From Dipteronia dyeriana (taxonomy: Eukaryota > Streptophyta > Magnoliopsida > Sapindales > Sapindaceae), in assembly GCA_032871835.1 (NCBI GenBank), contig CM065295.1:23942501-24006500 (forward strand): a stretch of DNA of 64,000 nucleotides. Reading direction: 5' to 3'. The translations under genes and the position numbers were made by a program. Below, one piece after another: positions 47,611 to 59,267 of the stretch. Every line of letters starts with the position of its first letter. Positions within the stretch are counted from its first letter, which is position 1. Below the pieces are notes generated by a model, which saw only the letters and a program-made list of their open reading frames with translations, did no database searches and had not been told where the DNA came from.

Positions 47611-47984
47611 GTAGATTTATACTTGTGTTTCATACTCGGTTGTTACCCAAACATTACATCAAGGCTCACCATGATCATATGTTCGAGTCCTTACACATTA
47701 CTGAGGACGTCTCCCCAGTTTTTCTATGCAAGGGTTTATCGAATCGTTAAGCTTTTCAAATCGCTTAACACAGCTACACATTTCACCAGAATTTCTTCCG
47801 ATAGCGTCCTTAGCCTCTTCAGAATCTGGTGCATCGGGTTTGCCTTTTTGCTAAGGTCAATTGACCTTGCTCGACTGGCATTCTCCTTCGAGCTTCTTCG
47901 TCCATTCGGGAATCAATGGTCCCGAGTGTTCTATTTGCATGTTCTTATTATCATGCTCGTCTTTCATATGTTCTTATTATCATA

Positions 47985-49075
47985 TGCTTTATTTTTTAGA
48001 AATCTCGAGTGCTTTTTATTTATAACTTCCCACATATCATCCAGGGAACCTGTAGCTTTATTTTTTGTGTTCAATGACACCTTTCTGAGTACCGGGCATC
48101 CTAGTTGGAATTTCCTGACCCAAACATGAGAGTTGTAGTGGCGAGCTACTCTTTGCTGATATGCCATATTTCGAATTCGGAACTTCTCCATTTTCTCTTC
48201 TAGCTCATCTAGACTTTGTAATAGCATATCAACATTCTGTTCTTCATCATATAGCCTAACCCGGGGTGATGCATATGACGTTTCTATAAGGATAACAGCT
48301 TCTGTTCCAAACGCTAAAGTGAATGGAGTATCTCCTATTGAAGTTCTTGTTGTCGTTCGGTATGCCCATAATACTTCGGGTAGTTTTTCTACCCAGCTTG
48401 CTTTCTTGGCATCTAGCTTTGCTTTGATTGTGTACTTGATAATTTTGTTCACTGTTTCAACCTGCCCATTTGTTTGAGGGTGGGCAGGTGTGGCATAGTA
48501 ATTGGCAATCCGATACTCTTTGCACAGCTGTCTGAATTTCAGGTTATCGACTGGGTGTCGTTGTCAGTGATTATAGTGTTTTGGACTCCAAACCTATAAA
48601 GTATATTTTTTTTCACAAAATTTATGGTGTTTGCTTTTGTGATATGCACCAATGCTTCAGCTTCTGCCCACTTCGTGAAATAGTCAACGGCTACTATGAC
48701 ATGTTTTGCTCCACCCCCTATCCCAGCTGGCATTGGGCCGATTAAATCCAAACCCCACATGGCAAATGGCTATGGGAATGTGAGGTTTCTGAGTTGTTCA
48801 GGGGGTTACAGGATATCATTAGCAATCCTTGGCAAGTATTGCAACTTTCCGAACATCGTTGTGGATCTAAGAATAAAGTAGGCCAATAATAACCTTGACT
48901 GAGTACCTTGCGCGCTAAACTTTTACCCCCATTGTGGTTTCCACAAACTCCTCTGTGGATTTCCTATAATATCCGATATGCATCCTCCTCTGACACACAT
49001 CTTTGGAGTGTTCGGGAAAACCCTCTTCTGTATAGTTCTCCTCCGACCAACGTGTACCTTGCTGATAGATATCTG
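47985..49075 (-). pseudogene. Integrase (element B)
   Basis: Minus strand: zinc-binding region (EIHRGVCGNHNGGKSLARKV, in a shifted frame), core with GLDLIGPMP (first catalytic Asp), AVDYFTKWAEAEALVHITKA and IITDNDTQS (second Asp; the usual G after N is changed to D), then VEKLPEVLWAYRTTTRTS, GDTPFTLAFGTEAV and the C-terminal YQQRVARHYNSHV...FQLGCPVLRKVSL. Several frameshifts and stops are present. Confidence 0.85.
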
Positions 49076-49229
49076 ATACGTTTTGCTTGTAGGGGATCTT
49101 CCGGGAGTACGTCTTCTTCCAGGAATCTTTTTAGTTGAGTTGTCCAACCGTCTAGTGTTGTTCAGATTTTTGAAATTTCTAAGTTTTTCGGTTCAGTTGT
49201 GCTCTGTTTGAGGAGATGTGCAACCGGAA

Positions 49230-49640
49230 TAGTTTTGGTCTGATAGTGGTTGTTGTTGATGCTAGTTTGGACAAAGCGTCTGTCTTTTCATTCTCCTCCC
49301 TGGGGATCTGGGCAATCCTATAATCTTTGAATTTCTGGAGGAGCTGTTTTGCAATGTCACCGTAGGCTATCATGCCTTCATCCTTGGCTTGGTATTCATC
49401 CAGGACTTGGTTGACAACTACCTATGAATTGCTAAATATCTCGACTTTATCTGCCCCGAGAGCTATGCAGACTCTGAGTCCAGCTAGTAGCGCCTTGTAC
49501 TCGGCTTGATTATTGGTTGCTTTGAAGTCAAACCTCATGACACATTCGACATCATCCCCTTCTAGAGTGCATACTACTATCCCTGTCTCACTGCCATGAG
49601 TGTTTGAAGAGCCATCAACATACAATTTCCATGGGAAATT
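49230..49640 (-). pseudogene. Second, archaeal-like RNase H (element B)
   Basis: YVDGSSNTHGS carries the first Asp and TNNQAEYKALLAGL the Glu. The third acidic site, normally SDSQ, reads SNS followed by a stop, so activity is lost. AQIPREENEKTDALSKLAS carries the last Asp. The domain between the first RNase H and integrase identifies the Tat lineage. Confidence 0.8.
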
Positions 49641-50268
49641 TTTTTCCCAACATCTTTTTTGCTTCCAGGTTTGGCTCTGTGAACTCTGCTATAAAATCTG
49701 TCATTGCTTGCCCTTTGAGGGATTTCCTGGGGAAGTAGTGGATATTGAATTCACTTAGCTCGATTGCCCATTTGGTTAGTCTTCTTGAAATCTTCGGCTT
49801 TTGTAAAATTTGTCTCAATGGGCAGTCGGTGAGGACCTGGATTGTATGAGCCTAAAAGTATGGTCTTAGCTTCCTTACCGCTGAAACCAATGCTAGGGCC
49901 ATTTTTTCTGCCTGTGAATACCTGGTCTCGGCTGGTAAGAGTGCCTTGCTGGTATAATATACTGGCTTCTATACTCCATCTTCTGTTCTGAATAGGACTG
50001 AGCTTTCTGCTAGTTCTGTAATTGATAAGTACAAATGGAGTATCTCTCCCATTTGTGGTTTTGAAAGGATGGGAGCCTACCCTAGGTACTCTTTGATTTT
50101 TAAGAAAGCCTGCTCGCACTCTTCATTCCATTCGAGTCTTTTTCCTTTTTTGATTACTCTGAAAAAGGGTGTGCATCTATCCGTGGCCTTTAAGATGAAT
50201 CTTCCCAAGGAAGCTAAACATCCTGTTAGGCGCTGTACTTCTTTTAGTGTCCTTGGTGAAGTCATTTT
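49641..50268 (-). pseudogene. RT connection and first RNase H (element B)
   Basis: KEVQRLTGCLASLGRFILKA, KRLEWNEECEQAFLKIKEYL, ETRYSQAEKMALALVSAVRK (shifted frame) and TDCPLRQILQKPKISRRLTK match the standard Gypsy RNase H. Stops occur after IKEYLG and in the middle. Confidence 0.8.
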
Positions 50269-50970
50269 CTACGGGGCTTGAAACTTCTCAGGGTTGACTT
50301 CGATTCCCCTTTGGTGAACTTGAAAACCCATGAATCTTTCTGAAGGAACTCCGAATAAACACTTGTTCGGATTTAGCTTCATTTGGTACCTCCTCAAAAC
50401 ATCAAATGTCTCTTGCAGGTCTGAAGTATGCTTACCTGTCAAGATGCTCTTGGTCAACATGTCATCAATGTACACTTCCATGTTCCTTCCTATTTGTCGT
50501 ACAAAGATTTTATTGACCAGTCTTTGATATGTTGCCCCTGCATTCTTTAACCCGAAGGGCATTACTGTGTAACAGTACAAGCCCTGATCAGTTGTGAATG
50601 CTGTTTTTTATTCGTCATCCTTGTTCATCCGAATTTGGTTGTATCCCGAGTAGGCGTCCATGAAACTGAGCAATTTGTGGCCTGATGTAGCATCCACCAA
50701 CTGATCTATTCTCGGCTGTGGAAAACTGTCTTTTGGGCATGCATTGTTCAAATTTGTGAAACCCACGCACATTCTCCATTGTCCATTTTTCTTTTGGACG
50801 AGAACGACATGAGCTACCCATTGAGGGTAGTTGATCTCTCTAATCGATCCTATGACGAGTAGCTTTTCTACTTCTTGTTTGATTGCCTGACTTCTCTCGA
50901 GATTGAATGACCTTCTCTTTTGTATCACTGGTTTTGCATTCGGGTCTACCGCGAGATGGTGAGATATTAT
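50269..50970 (-). pseudogene. Reverse transcriptase (element B)
   Basis: Palm motifs are recognisable: EVEKLLVIGSIREINYPQWV, VLVQKKNGQWRMCV, LSFMDAYSGYNQIRM (first Asp) and EVYIDDMLTKS (catalytic pair, encoded at about 50472-50461). One TAA stop interrupts the expected KTAFTT region at about 50606, and a short frameshift lies at about 50585-50605. Otherwise it is nearly collinear with element A's RT. Confidence 0.85.
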
Positions 50971-51339
50971 TCAGGCATCTATCCCGACCATGTCTTCATG
51001 ACTCCAGACGAACACATCTTTGCATTCTTGTTGCAGATCAGTCAGGCTTTGTTTGACTTTTAATTTCGAATTTGCCCCGATCTTGACCTTCTTATCTGGT
51101 TCATCTTCTTTCAAGATAATTTCTTCGACCGGTTCATTTTTGGACTCATTCGATTCTTCCCTTGGATCGAATTCGAATGACATTTACTCTTTGTTCTGAC
51201 TCGGATGCGTTATAGTTCATACTTGTTCATCGTTTTTGTCTTTGTATACTGACAGGTTAGCTCTTCGGGCCATCTCTTGGGATCCCTTGACTACACCGAC
51301 CCCTGTTCGGTCGGGAACTTGATCATCAATGCATAAGTG

Positions 51340-51660
51340 ACTGTTACGACCTTAGTTTTATTTAAGAATGGTCGACCCAACAGCGCATTATACGGCCAAT
51401 TGTCTAAGTCTACCACCACAAAATTGAGCAATACAGTTCTCTGGCAAGGTGCCACTCAAATCTTTACGGGTAGCTTTACAGTCCCGAGTGACCTGACCTC
51501 AACTCCTCCGAATCCTCTGAGTTGAGCATGGAAAGGCTGTAGATCCTTTCGGTCCAACTTGAGTTAATCATAGACGACTACATTAAGAATGTCTGCCGAA
51601 CTTCCATTATCTATCAAGATTCTCTAGACTTTCCGGTGACCAATCCGGGCACTTATGAAA
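51340..51660 (-). pseudogene. Aspartic protease (element B)
   Basis: Minus-strand translation gives ILIDNGSSADIL, the retropepsin active-site motif (D-N-G variant), and further on WPYNALLGRPFL, the conserved end of Gypsy proteases. A stop lies upstream of the active site and another just after it. A 70-codon acidic linker (FDPREESNESKNEPVEE) at 51183-50971 joins it to RT. Confidence 0.75.
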
Positions 51661-51722
51661 AGGGAGTCATTTGGCCGAACGTCGACCCCATGTGAGTCTG
51701 CTTCTGTGAATATTATTGGGTC

Positions 51723-53565
51723 TCATCCTTCTTTTACCCTTTTCAGGTCTGACTCGATCGAGTTTACGTCAAAATTATGTCTTACTTCTACTACTTCTCT
51801 GATTTCCTGTGTTCGCTCTCGGTTACTTCTCCCAGTGGATGGTCCTTCAAATATTGTTTGTATTACTTCATTGGCCTCTGGGCTGGCCCTTTGATTTCGA
51901 CCAGAGCTGTGATCGGCCCTGATCTCTTTCTTTATTTCTGACTTATCTCTTTTCAAGATTACATCCTGAAGATGTCCCTCCCGAATGAGGGTCTCTATGT
52001 AATATCTGAGTTGGTAACATTTGGAAGTCTCATGACCGGTTTCCTTATGGAATCTGCAGTATTTTGTTGTATCTCGCCGAGCAAACTGAGATTGTCGGCG
52101 TGGCTCCTTTACTAGATTTTTCTCTTCCAGTATGGCTAAGATTTCCTCCTGCATTTTTTGAAAATGGGTGAAGTTGGAGTATCTACCTCGAAATTTCTCC
52201 ATGGTCTGTTGGGTATTACGCCGGTTTCCCCCGTCCTTATTTTTTTCTTTACTGTTTCCTTTCTGTTTTCCCTTTAAGTTCTGCACCTTGGACTCAGCGT
52301 CCTTTTCGGGCTTTCCTATATGCATATAGCATCGTCTCGTGGGTAATTCTTCTTCTTCAGCTAGTGCATATCCTCCCGCCATGTCCATCATATCTGAATA
52401 TCTGGTTAGATGAGCTCTTCTCAGGTTAAAAAAAACCGCCCATTTTGTAGGTTGTTGATGAACGTAGCAATTATCGCTTCTTCGTTTGCATTGCCGATTT
52501 CCGATACCGTTTGGCTGAATCTCCATAGGTATTTCTTCAGCGACTCATCTTTCCCTTGTTTTATCTGAGAAATGTAAGCCACTAATTTTTTCCTATGAAC
52601 GTTGCTCAGAAATTGCCTTGAGAAACTCTTGCTTAGTTCACTGAAGCTTCCGATGCTTGCTAGAGGCAATCTCCCGAACCATCTTGATCCCGTGTCTTTT
52701 AGAGTTTGTGGAAGTTGAGACATAGTAAGGGATCGCTGTGGGCATACTGGGCCATGGCACTTTTATAGCGTCTGACGTGCTCTTTAGGGTCTGTATCTTT
52801 CTTGAACTGCTCCACGTACGGCATCCTGAACCTTTCTGAGAATGAAGTCCGTAAGATTTCCCTAGTGAATGGGCTGTCAGAATCATTGTCAGATAAATCG
52901 TTGTACACATAACGTCTTACCAGTGCGTCCATTTGATGCCTATTGTTTTCGGCTTCTCGAGTTAGGCTCTGAATTACGACATCTCTGTCTCCTACCAGAC
53001 TTCCATGATGGTTGAACTGCTAGGTGATTGTCATTCCTCTTTCTAGCTTTTCACTTTGATATCGGGTTTCACGTATGGTTCCGTGATGACGCTTGCGATG
53101 GTGCCAATCGCTATATTCTGATGACGACCTATCCCTGTGATGGTGATGTTTACGGTGTCTGACACGGGCTGTCTGATCCTGGTTCTGCTTCTGGCGTGGT
53201 CGTTCCTCATCGGGTGTTTCATGTCCTATCTGATTAATTAGAGCAGAGTTCCTTCCGGCTTTCGGTGCATTTAGTCATGGCCCCACTACAGCCAAATAAA
53301 GCCTTGCAGGTGGGAGGTTAGGAGGCTGTGCTTCTTCTGTAACCAGTAGATAAACTCATTCCTTTTCTGCATCTGCCACCAACTGTTGAAGCGCCTCTCG
53401 AAAGTGTTGTGTCAGGTCTTTGTTGGTCGGAGGAACTTGCTGGATCCTTGCCAGAGATGTTGGTTGGTTCTACGTGGTTGCAGTGAGATCTCGTGAGCTA
53501 CAGCCAACATCAAAGTTATCTGGAGATTTTTGGACATCCCCAGAACGGTTTTTGCTTCCTGCCAT
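51723..53565 (-). pseudogene. gag (element B)
   Basis: A start MAGSKNRSG at 53565 lies just after the primer site. The capsid-like Retrotrans_gag region includes FSERFRMPYVEQFKKDTDPK, GSRWFGRLP, LSKSFSRQFLSN and DESLKKYLWRFSQTV; it is followed by the Tat nucleocapsid motif KYCRFHKETGHETSKC and a basic C-terminus. In-frame stops occur in the first 170 codons, and frameshifts at about 52700 and 52430. It would package element RNA. Confidence 0.8.
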
Positions 53566-53593
53566 TACCTTTAATTAAATCGGAGGTTCAACT

Positions 53594-53610
53594 CCCTCCT
53601 TCTAGCGCCA
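53594..53610 (-). other. Primer binding site of element B
   Basis: The minus strand reads TGGCGCTAGAAGGAGGG two bases after the 5' LTR. The tRNA partner was not identified. Confidence 0.65.
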
Positions 53611-53717
53611 ATTGTTGACGTCGATTTCTGGTTGTATAAGAAAAGCCAACAAGATTTGGATTTCAGTTGTGATCTCAAAGAGAAAGAGAAGGAGAAAGTA
53701 ATCGGACGTAAGTTTTT

Positions 53718-53756
53718 ACATGGTAAAACTCCGATGACCGGAGAAACGTTCACGGG
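53718..53756 (-). other. LTR hairpin motif, copy 7
   Basis: CTCCGATGACCGGAG gives a good inner stem. The outer arms are weakened by two CpG-type changes (ACATGG; TTCACG). Confidence 0.5.
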
Positions 53757-53887
53757 TGGTTGAATGATCAACCGAGCCAAAATCCACTATGAATAGAATA
53801 ATTACAATTCTCGATCTCTCTTTTTTCTCTCTGTATTTTTCTATAATTTCTGTATATTCTCTGTCTCTATTTTGTGATGAGATTATT

Positions 53888-53902
53888 GGTCTATTTATAT
53901 GT
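53888..53902 (-). promoter_or_regulatory. TATA box of element B 5' LTR
   Basis: The minus strand reads ACATATAAATAGACC. The same box is in the 3' LTR, in element C (61755-61768) and, as CTAGTATAAATAGACC, in the LTR at 55395-56488. Confidence 0.65.
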
Positions 53903-55077
53903 CCATAGAACTCTAATCCTCTTTGTACAAGTAATAAAAGATCTTTGTATTTAATTATGAGTGTTTGCTTGTTTGAAGTAGTTTGTCTTCTTTCCTGTTT
54001 CGGAGACTTGTATTGAGATCGAATGGGACTCTAGTAATGTATTCTATTTAGGACTTATTTCCTTACAATAGAGCAGTCTTTTTGAAGAAATAAAATTGTT
54101 GCCTGATAAGGAACACTTTATGCTTGATATTCTGTTCTTCTTGAAATTCCTCTTTGATATAGATATCTTCGCATATTTTAGTGGCTCGAGTCGTGTGAGC
54201 TACGCGCTGAGCCTTTTATTCAGTTTTCTTCATGTTTGTCTCGAGTAGAACACGATATCAGCTGATCCCGGGTGACGTCATCTGATCCCGAGTAGAAAAT
54301 GTCATCAACTAGCCTCGAGTATCTTTTACTGACCCCGAGTAGTATATGACGTCAGTTGACCCCGAGTAGATTTTGTTCAATACTTGTTTACTCGGGCTTC
54401 TCTTCTTTTGTGATGTCTTGCAGGAAATTTTCTGAACGCCTATTTGGTCGTCCACCAGGCAATTTTATCCTCTTTGGCGATAACGTGTTCGTTTGGTAAA
54501 ATTTACATACGACACTAAGGAATTCTACTTTGAGAGAATTCGGCCACTATAAGAATTTTGGGAGAAAATTTTGTTTTTGCTCAAGACAAAATTCGATCAA
54601 CTCTAAGAAATAGTGTGAGATTCGGCAAAGAAGAAAAGGAAGAAGGAACGTTTAGTTTTCGATAGTACACTAGTAGCCTTTACATTAAAAGGTTTTGTAT
54701 ACAACATCGAATCAAGGTTCACGTGAGTTTCAATCAAATTGATTGATAATTCACTAGTGACCAAACGCTCTTTGATTTCTTCTTGGATGATTATTGTGAC
54801 TAGCAAAGAAAAAGATTTTGTTTGTTTCTATCATCAGGTATACATTTTAAAGAAAGGGAGCCCACACTCCTAGGTGATTCACGTTCGTGATTGGATTGGA
54901 AGATCTTACGGATTCAATTTGGCGCTAGTTCAATCGTCACGAGAAAAAGGTACGACACTTTTTATATACATCAATTAATCTAGGGTTAAGGTTCTTGTTA
55001 TTTAAAGGGAAAATTTTTATTTATACCGAAACCCTAAATTTTAATTTTCACGCTTTAGTTATGCGATTTTCCCTACA

Positions 55078-55394
55078 TTTAAGTACAGTCCAAACCCAAT
55101 ATCTCTTATGTTAATTTAAAATATTATCTGCAATTGCCTTAACTTCAATGTTACAAAAAGGAATCCAAAGTTGCTCAATGAGTCAATCAACTTGCTCAAC
55201 CCAACTCACTTGCTTAGCTTCTTCACCTTTAATATGAAAGATTGGCTTTTTGTCTGAAAGAGAGAGTCTCGTACAACTTTACTAAGTCAGAAGAACCTAT
55301 AAAGACACCAGATCTAACCGAAATAGCATTCACATACATAGATCTGAGAAAGAAAAACAAAACCTATAGTCACCTTCTCCTCCTAGCTAGAGAG
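55078..55394. other. Noncoding flank
   Basis: After the tttaa duplication, no gene can be supported. The minus strand reads short peptide-like stretches without a recognisable family. Confidence 0.4.
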
Positions 55395-56488
55395 TGTTGG
55401 TGGGATGAATTTCAGAATCCGATGAATGCGGAACCATCGTGCCTAATATATGCTCATAACTCATTGCAAATAGTAACGTCAATAGCAGAAAAAATAGATG
55501 AGAGAATGTAAACCAATCACAATACAAGATATACGTGGAAAACCCAAATCGGGTAAAAAACCATGGGCCGTCAGGACGACAGAGAAAATTTCACTATATC
55601 ATAATTTGTTACAACCATATATTTCAGGATTCTCTCTCACACCCAAACTCCAAACCCCAAACCCCAAACCATGCTCACAAGATCGTTACCAAGAACCCCA
55701 CAATATCCCCTAGGTCTCCCCTGAATATCACCCACGGATCTCTCACTCCATGGTTGATATTCCCTTTAATCCCTCCATGGATATTCCCACGGGTCTCTCA
55801 CTCGGATCTCTCCACTCTCTCCACTCTCTGATGTTACATGGTGTTTCTTGACTCCACATAAAATAACCTAATTACAAGGTCTATTTATACTAGTTACAGG
55901 GAGTTTAACATAAGAGGAAATCCTACTCCTAAACGTACAAGGATTACTTGTTCCACATAAATATTATTTCCTATTTATGACAAGTCTTCTTGTTAGGGAT
56001 AAATCTTTTTCCTTCAAGTATAGGACTTTCCTATTCTTCATGAAGACAAACACATTCCTTTTTCTGATAAGCACAAGAATTTCCAGAAATAGAATTTTTC
56101 CTTTTTTTCCTCACGCAACATTCCTGATATGAGCAAGATGCATCGTTTCCAAGGTCTAGGTCGCAAAGTGCACCCCGCTTCCTATACCGCGGAAAGGCAC
56201 TGGAGATGACAGGTCCGAATATCGCGGTTTATGCCTTTGCCTCCACAGCGCTTGATCTCCTGGAAACGACCGCTCTCTGTGCTGCGGTTTGTGCGCTTGT
56301 TTGCACCACGGTCTACGCCGCAGAACCTATCAGAATTCGTTTCTTCAGTTCTTCTTCGTCTTCAAACCTCCCTCAAACACCATCTTCAAATTCCAAACGT
56401 TTTCTCATGTCTCCAGGAAGTTCCACATCAATTGAGTTTTGTTTTGTTCACATTGTGTTCACTTGAGAATACGAGCCAAAACCTAACA
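55395..56488 (-). repeat. LTR, minus orientation, left end uncertain
   Basis: On the minus strand it begins TGTTAGGTTTTGG, similar to the LTRs at 19592-24957, preceded by purine-rich GGTAGAGAGTC. It contains a GC-rich block (about 56140-56320), TATA (55881-55890) and hairpin copy 8. The left end is placed at a TGTTGG start but could lie up to 100 bp away; no target duplication was found. The 86-codon frames at 56206-56491 are inside it and not called. Confidence 0.5.
55533..55567 (-). other. LTR hairpin motif, copy 8
   Basis: ACGTGG...CCATGG outer arms with a CCC/GGG inner stem in place of CTCC/GGAG. Confidence 0.5.
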
Positions 56489-57911
56489 TAGACTCTCTAC
56501 CTATTGGACCGTAACTTCTACGATTGTTCCTCTCACGAGAGAGAACTTTCATGAAAACTAACCCTTGTTTTTTTTCTTGACTTCATTTTATTTCTTGGGA
56601 ATATACATTTTGAGGGGTTTGATTTATTATATCTTATGAATGGTCGTGTATTTACTTTGTATTAATGAAATTCATCTTCTTATTAAAGGTTGTATAAAGA
56701 TTTCTAACTAGTTTATAGTTCAACCACATCGGATAAAAAATCCTGGATTCACCCCGGTGGGATCCAAAGAAAATGTAAGAAAAGTTTAGTAGTGGGATCC
56801 AGAAATGGGAAGTGGGGCGTGATGATGATGAAGACTACGAAAGAAAACAAATGGCTATCACATGATGATGATGATGATTAGCAATTAATATTCCTTCTAT
56901 TTCAGACCATATGCAAGCCTAAATGTACAATCACTAAACTTCATATACTGATATATATTGCATGCCATTGACCATTGTAAATTGCTAAACAAATTGATTC
57001 ACACTCACACCCATCTACATTCTGCACGATACTGTTTCAGTAGAAAAAGTCGATGAATCGTGTTTTATATCTTATAGAGAAAAGAATCCTAATTAGCTAG
57101 GGTGTTCAATCGATAAGTGAAAATACTTTAATTAGAGACTGATCATAAACAAACAAAGGTAGTCGAGATCAAGAAACGTACCTTGAGTGAAAAATGATCA
57201 AAATCGCTTGGGTGTTGTACTTTGTCAACCAATCAATATTGCATGAGTGCCCGAGAGAGTTTTAAAAATCTAGTAAAGATAGTGTGATCTGATCTGAAAA
57301 TGGCAATGCCAATATGATAATATTGAAACAAGCATTTCATGATCTGCAAGAGGGAATCACTCTTTTTTTCTCTCTTTGTTTCTGATTTCTGTGTTTTAAT
57401 TAATTTATTATAAAATTTTAATTAATTTAATTATTTATTTAAGTGACTGAAAGAAAACCTTTCTTGAAAACAACAAAGCATTTTGTTATAGTACAAAACT
57501 ATGAAGAAAGAGCAATAAAAAAAATGGTTGCAGAGAGACGGGGGTTATAAATTTATTGTATGGTATTTGATGAGTCCCGATGACAGCGAATATAGGAAAA
57601 TTGTCTCTCTTTTTTTCACTTGTTATCGCTGTTTATTCACTTTGCATCTTGCATTGCATGAGTCATGCACGTGCAGGCGCAATCAAAGCTTAATTAAACT
57701 AATCTATGATTGGAAATGCAAATGTTTATGATTGCAGAGCACTCTGGTCTCCGTCACGTGAACCAATAGGTGCATGTTATATGGAAAAGGAGAACCCATT
57801 TGATTAGTTCTTTATGTTACGTGGCATGAATTTATTGGTCATCTGATCGAATAATATTATATCATATGCATGAAAGATTTTCTCATCTCACTTATGAGTC
57901 TCAAAACACTC
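56489..57911. other. Noncoding interval
   Basis: AT-rich, with an ATG-triplet run near 56820-56880. The 67-codon frame at 57528-57731 has no recognisable feature. Nothing else to support. Confidence 0.4.
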
Positions 57912-58574
57912 TGCCCATGTTTGGCACGTCGAATTGACTTTGGATTGGACTATTTTAGTTCTTATCTCATGTTTAGTGACTTTTGGAATATGTGATTATT
58001 AGTATCAAAAGAAAAATAGTCTTATGTTTGTGGAATTAAATAAACGCACCTCCAATCGCATCTTTATTTATCTTAGGACTATTTTATATATGGTCCCTAC
58101 CCATTTATTTGATTTCTCATTTACTTTTATCTTTATTTATTCCATATTTTATCTTAGTTTCTAATTTTTTAGGACTATTTGGTCATTTTAGATAAAACTT
58201 TTTTACCTACTAACCTATTGTTGATATATTTAAAATTATTATAGTTAAAAATAATATATATATATATATTAAAAATACTTTTGGATATTGTTACTTTAAT
58301 AATATATAAATTAAAATATTTATTCTTCAAATACATATTTTATTATTTTATTATTTAAATTTAAAATATTATTATATTTGGTATAATCCTGTGTTTCACC
58401 AAATAAAATATAATATTAATTTAGTCCAATCTATGTTTTTCCAAACACAATATAGTATTAATTTAGTACAATCCAGTCCAGTTCAATCTCATATAATCTC
58501 AGTCTCATCTCAATCCAATCCAATCCAATCCCATGAAATAGTCCAATCCAATCCCGCATACCAAACACGGCCCA
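57912..58574. repeat. MITE-like element with GTTTGG ends
   Basis: Left end TGCCCATGTTTGGCACG and right end, inverted, TGGGCCGTGTTTGGTATG form imperfect terminal repeats of about 14 bp around an AT-rich core; CAATCC words crowd the right end. It resembles Tourist/PIF-type MITEs, but no three-base target duplication was found. Confidence 0.45.
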
Positions 58575-58578
58575 TAGG

Positions 58579-59101
58579 TAGAGGTGTCTAAGGTTCGGTT
58601 AAACCGTTTGAAACCGAATCGAAACCGCCCATGAAAAACCGTAACCAAAACCGTCGGCTACGAAACCGGTTTTGCACGGTTTGGTTACGGTTAACTTTCC
58701 CAAAAAAGGCCTCAAAACCGGCGGTTTTAATATACTTTATAAATAAATAAATAAATCAATCAATAATATTGTGACATGTGGTAGACAATTTGTAAAATAT
58801 TAATAGGTAACCGTTGGGTGTAGGCACTTGTACCTTTATAGTGATCGTTAGCCAATAAAAAAAATAATTCAGCAACCAATAAGAGACTAACACGTGGCAC
58901 TTCGTTTGGAAAAAAAAACATAATTAAACCAAACCGGACGGTTTCGGAAATCGAAACCGAACCATAACCGCCAAACCGACGGTTACGAATCTGAATCAAA
59001 TCGTTCAACTCCAGTTACAGTTAAGGTTAGGCCTTTCCACGGAACAGAAACCGACAATTTGAAACCGAAACAGAACTGAAACCGAACCGTGAACACCTCT
59101 A
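58579..59101. mobile_element. Non-autonomous hAT element, 523 bp
   Basis: Inverted ends TAGAGGTGTCTAAGGTTCGG and TAGAGGTGTTCACGGTTCGG match at 17 of 20 positions. The flanks cccatagg (58571-58578) and gtcatagg (59102-59109) give an 8-bp duplication with six identical bases. Subterminal AACCG/CGGTT words are dense. No gene inside. The left duplication overlaps the end of the MITE, so it inserted there. Confidence 0.8.
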
Positions 59102-59267
59102 GTCATAGGCTCTCCCCACAACCCCCCCTTGCTAGTGAATCTAATTTTGATTCGGATCCAACTTTCAAATTTAATTTGTGTTAGTGTATCCAAATTTTAT
59201 TGATTGAAATATGTAATATAATCGGTTTAATTTATTATAATGCTTGGAAATTATAACTATACTAATT

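Larger units (their letters stand above)
43201..54514 (-). mobile_element. Ty3/Gypsy Tat element B, full length but defective
   Basis: Both LTRs, primer site, gag, PR, RT, two RNase H domains, integrase, antisense gene and polypurine tract are present in order on the minus strand. The flanks ctaaa (43196-43200) and ctaag (54515-54519) are a target duplication with one change. The two LTRs differ at about 8 of the first 205 positions that I compared by eye. All genes have stops or frameshifts. Confidence 0.9.
53613..54514 (-). repeat. 5' LTR of element B
   Basis: 902 bp, same ends as the 3' LTR. It drives minus-strand transcription of gag-pol. Confidence 0.9.
41443..55077 (+). mobile_element. 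Solo LTR (Copia-like) split by element B, TSD tttaa
   Basis: The two LTR parts are 41443-43200 and 54520-55077, about 2.3 kb in total. They start TGTTGGGATTATACTCG, end CCCTACA, and are flanked by a perfect tttaa duplication (41438-41442 and 55078-55082). It is the inverted relative of the solo LTR at 14593-17024; for example both share the CTCGATAG start region and the CAAAATTCGA word. Element B is inserted in it. Confidence 0.9.

Noticed and set aside
56206..56491. Two overlapping 86-codon frames as a small secreted protein
   Set aside because: They sit in the GC-rich block of an LTR and run through its terminus; the hydrophobic stretch follows from base composition.
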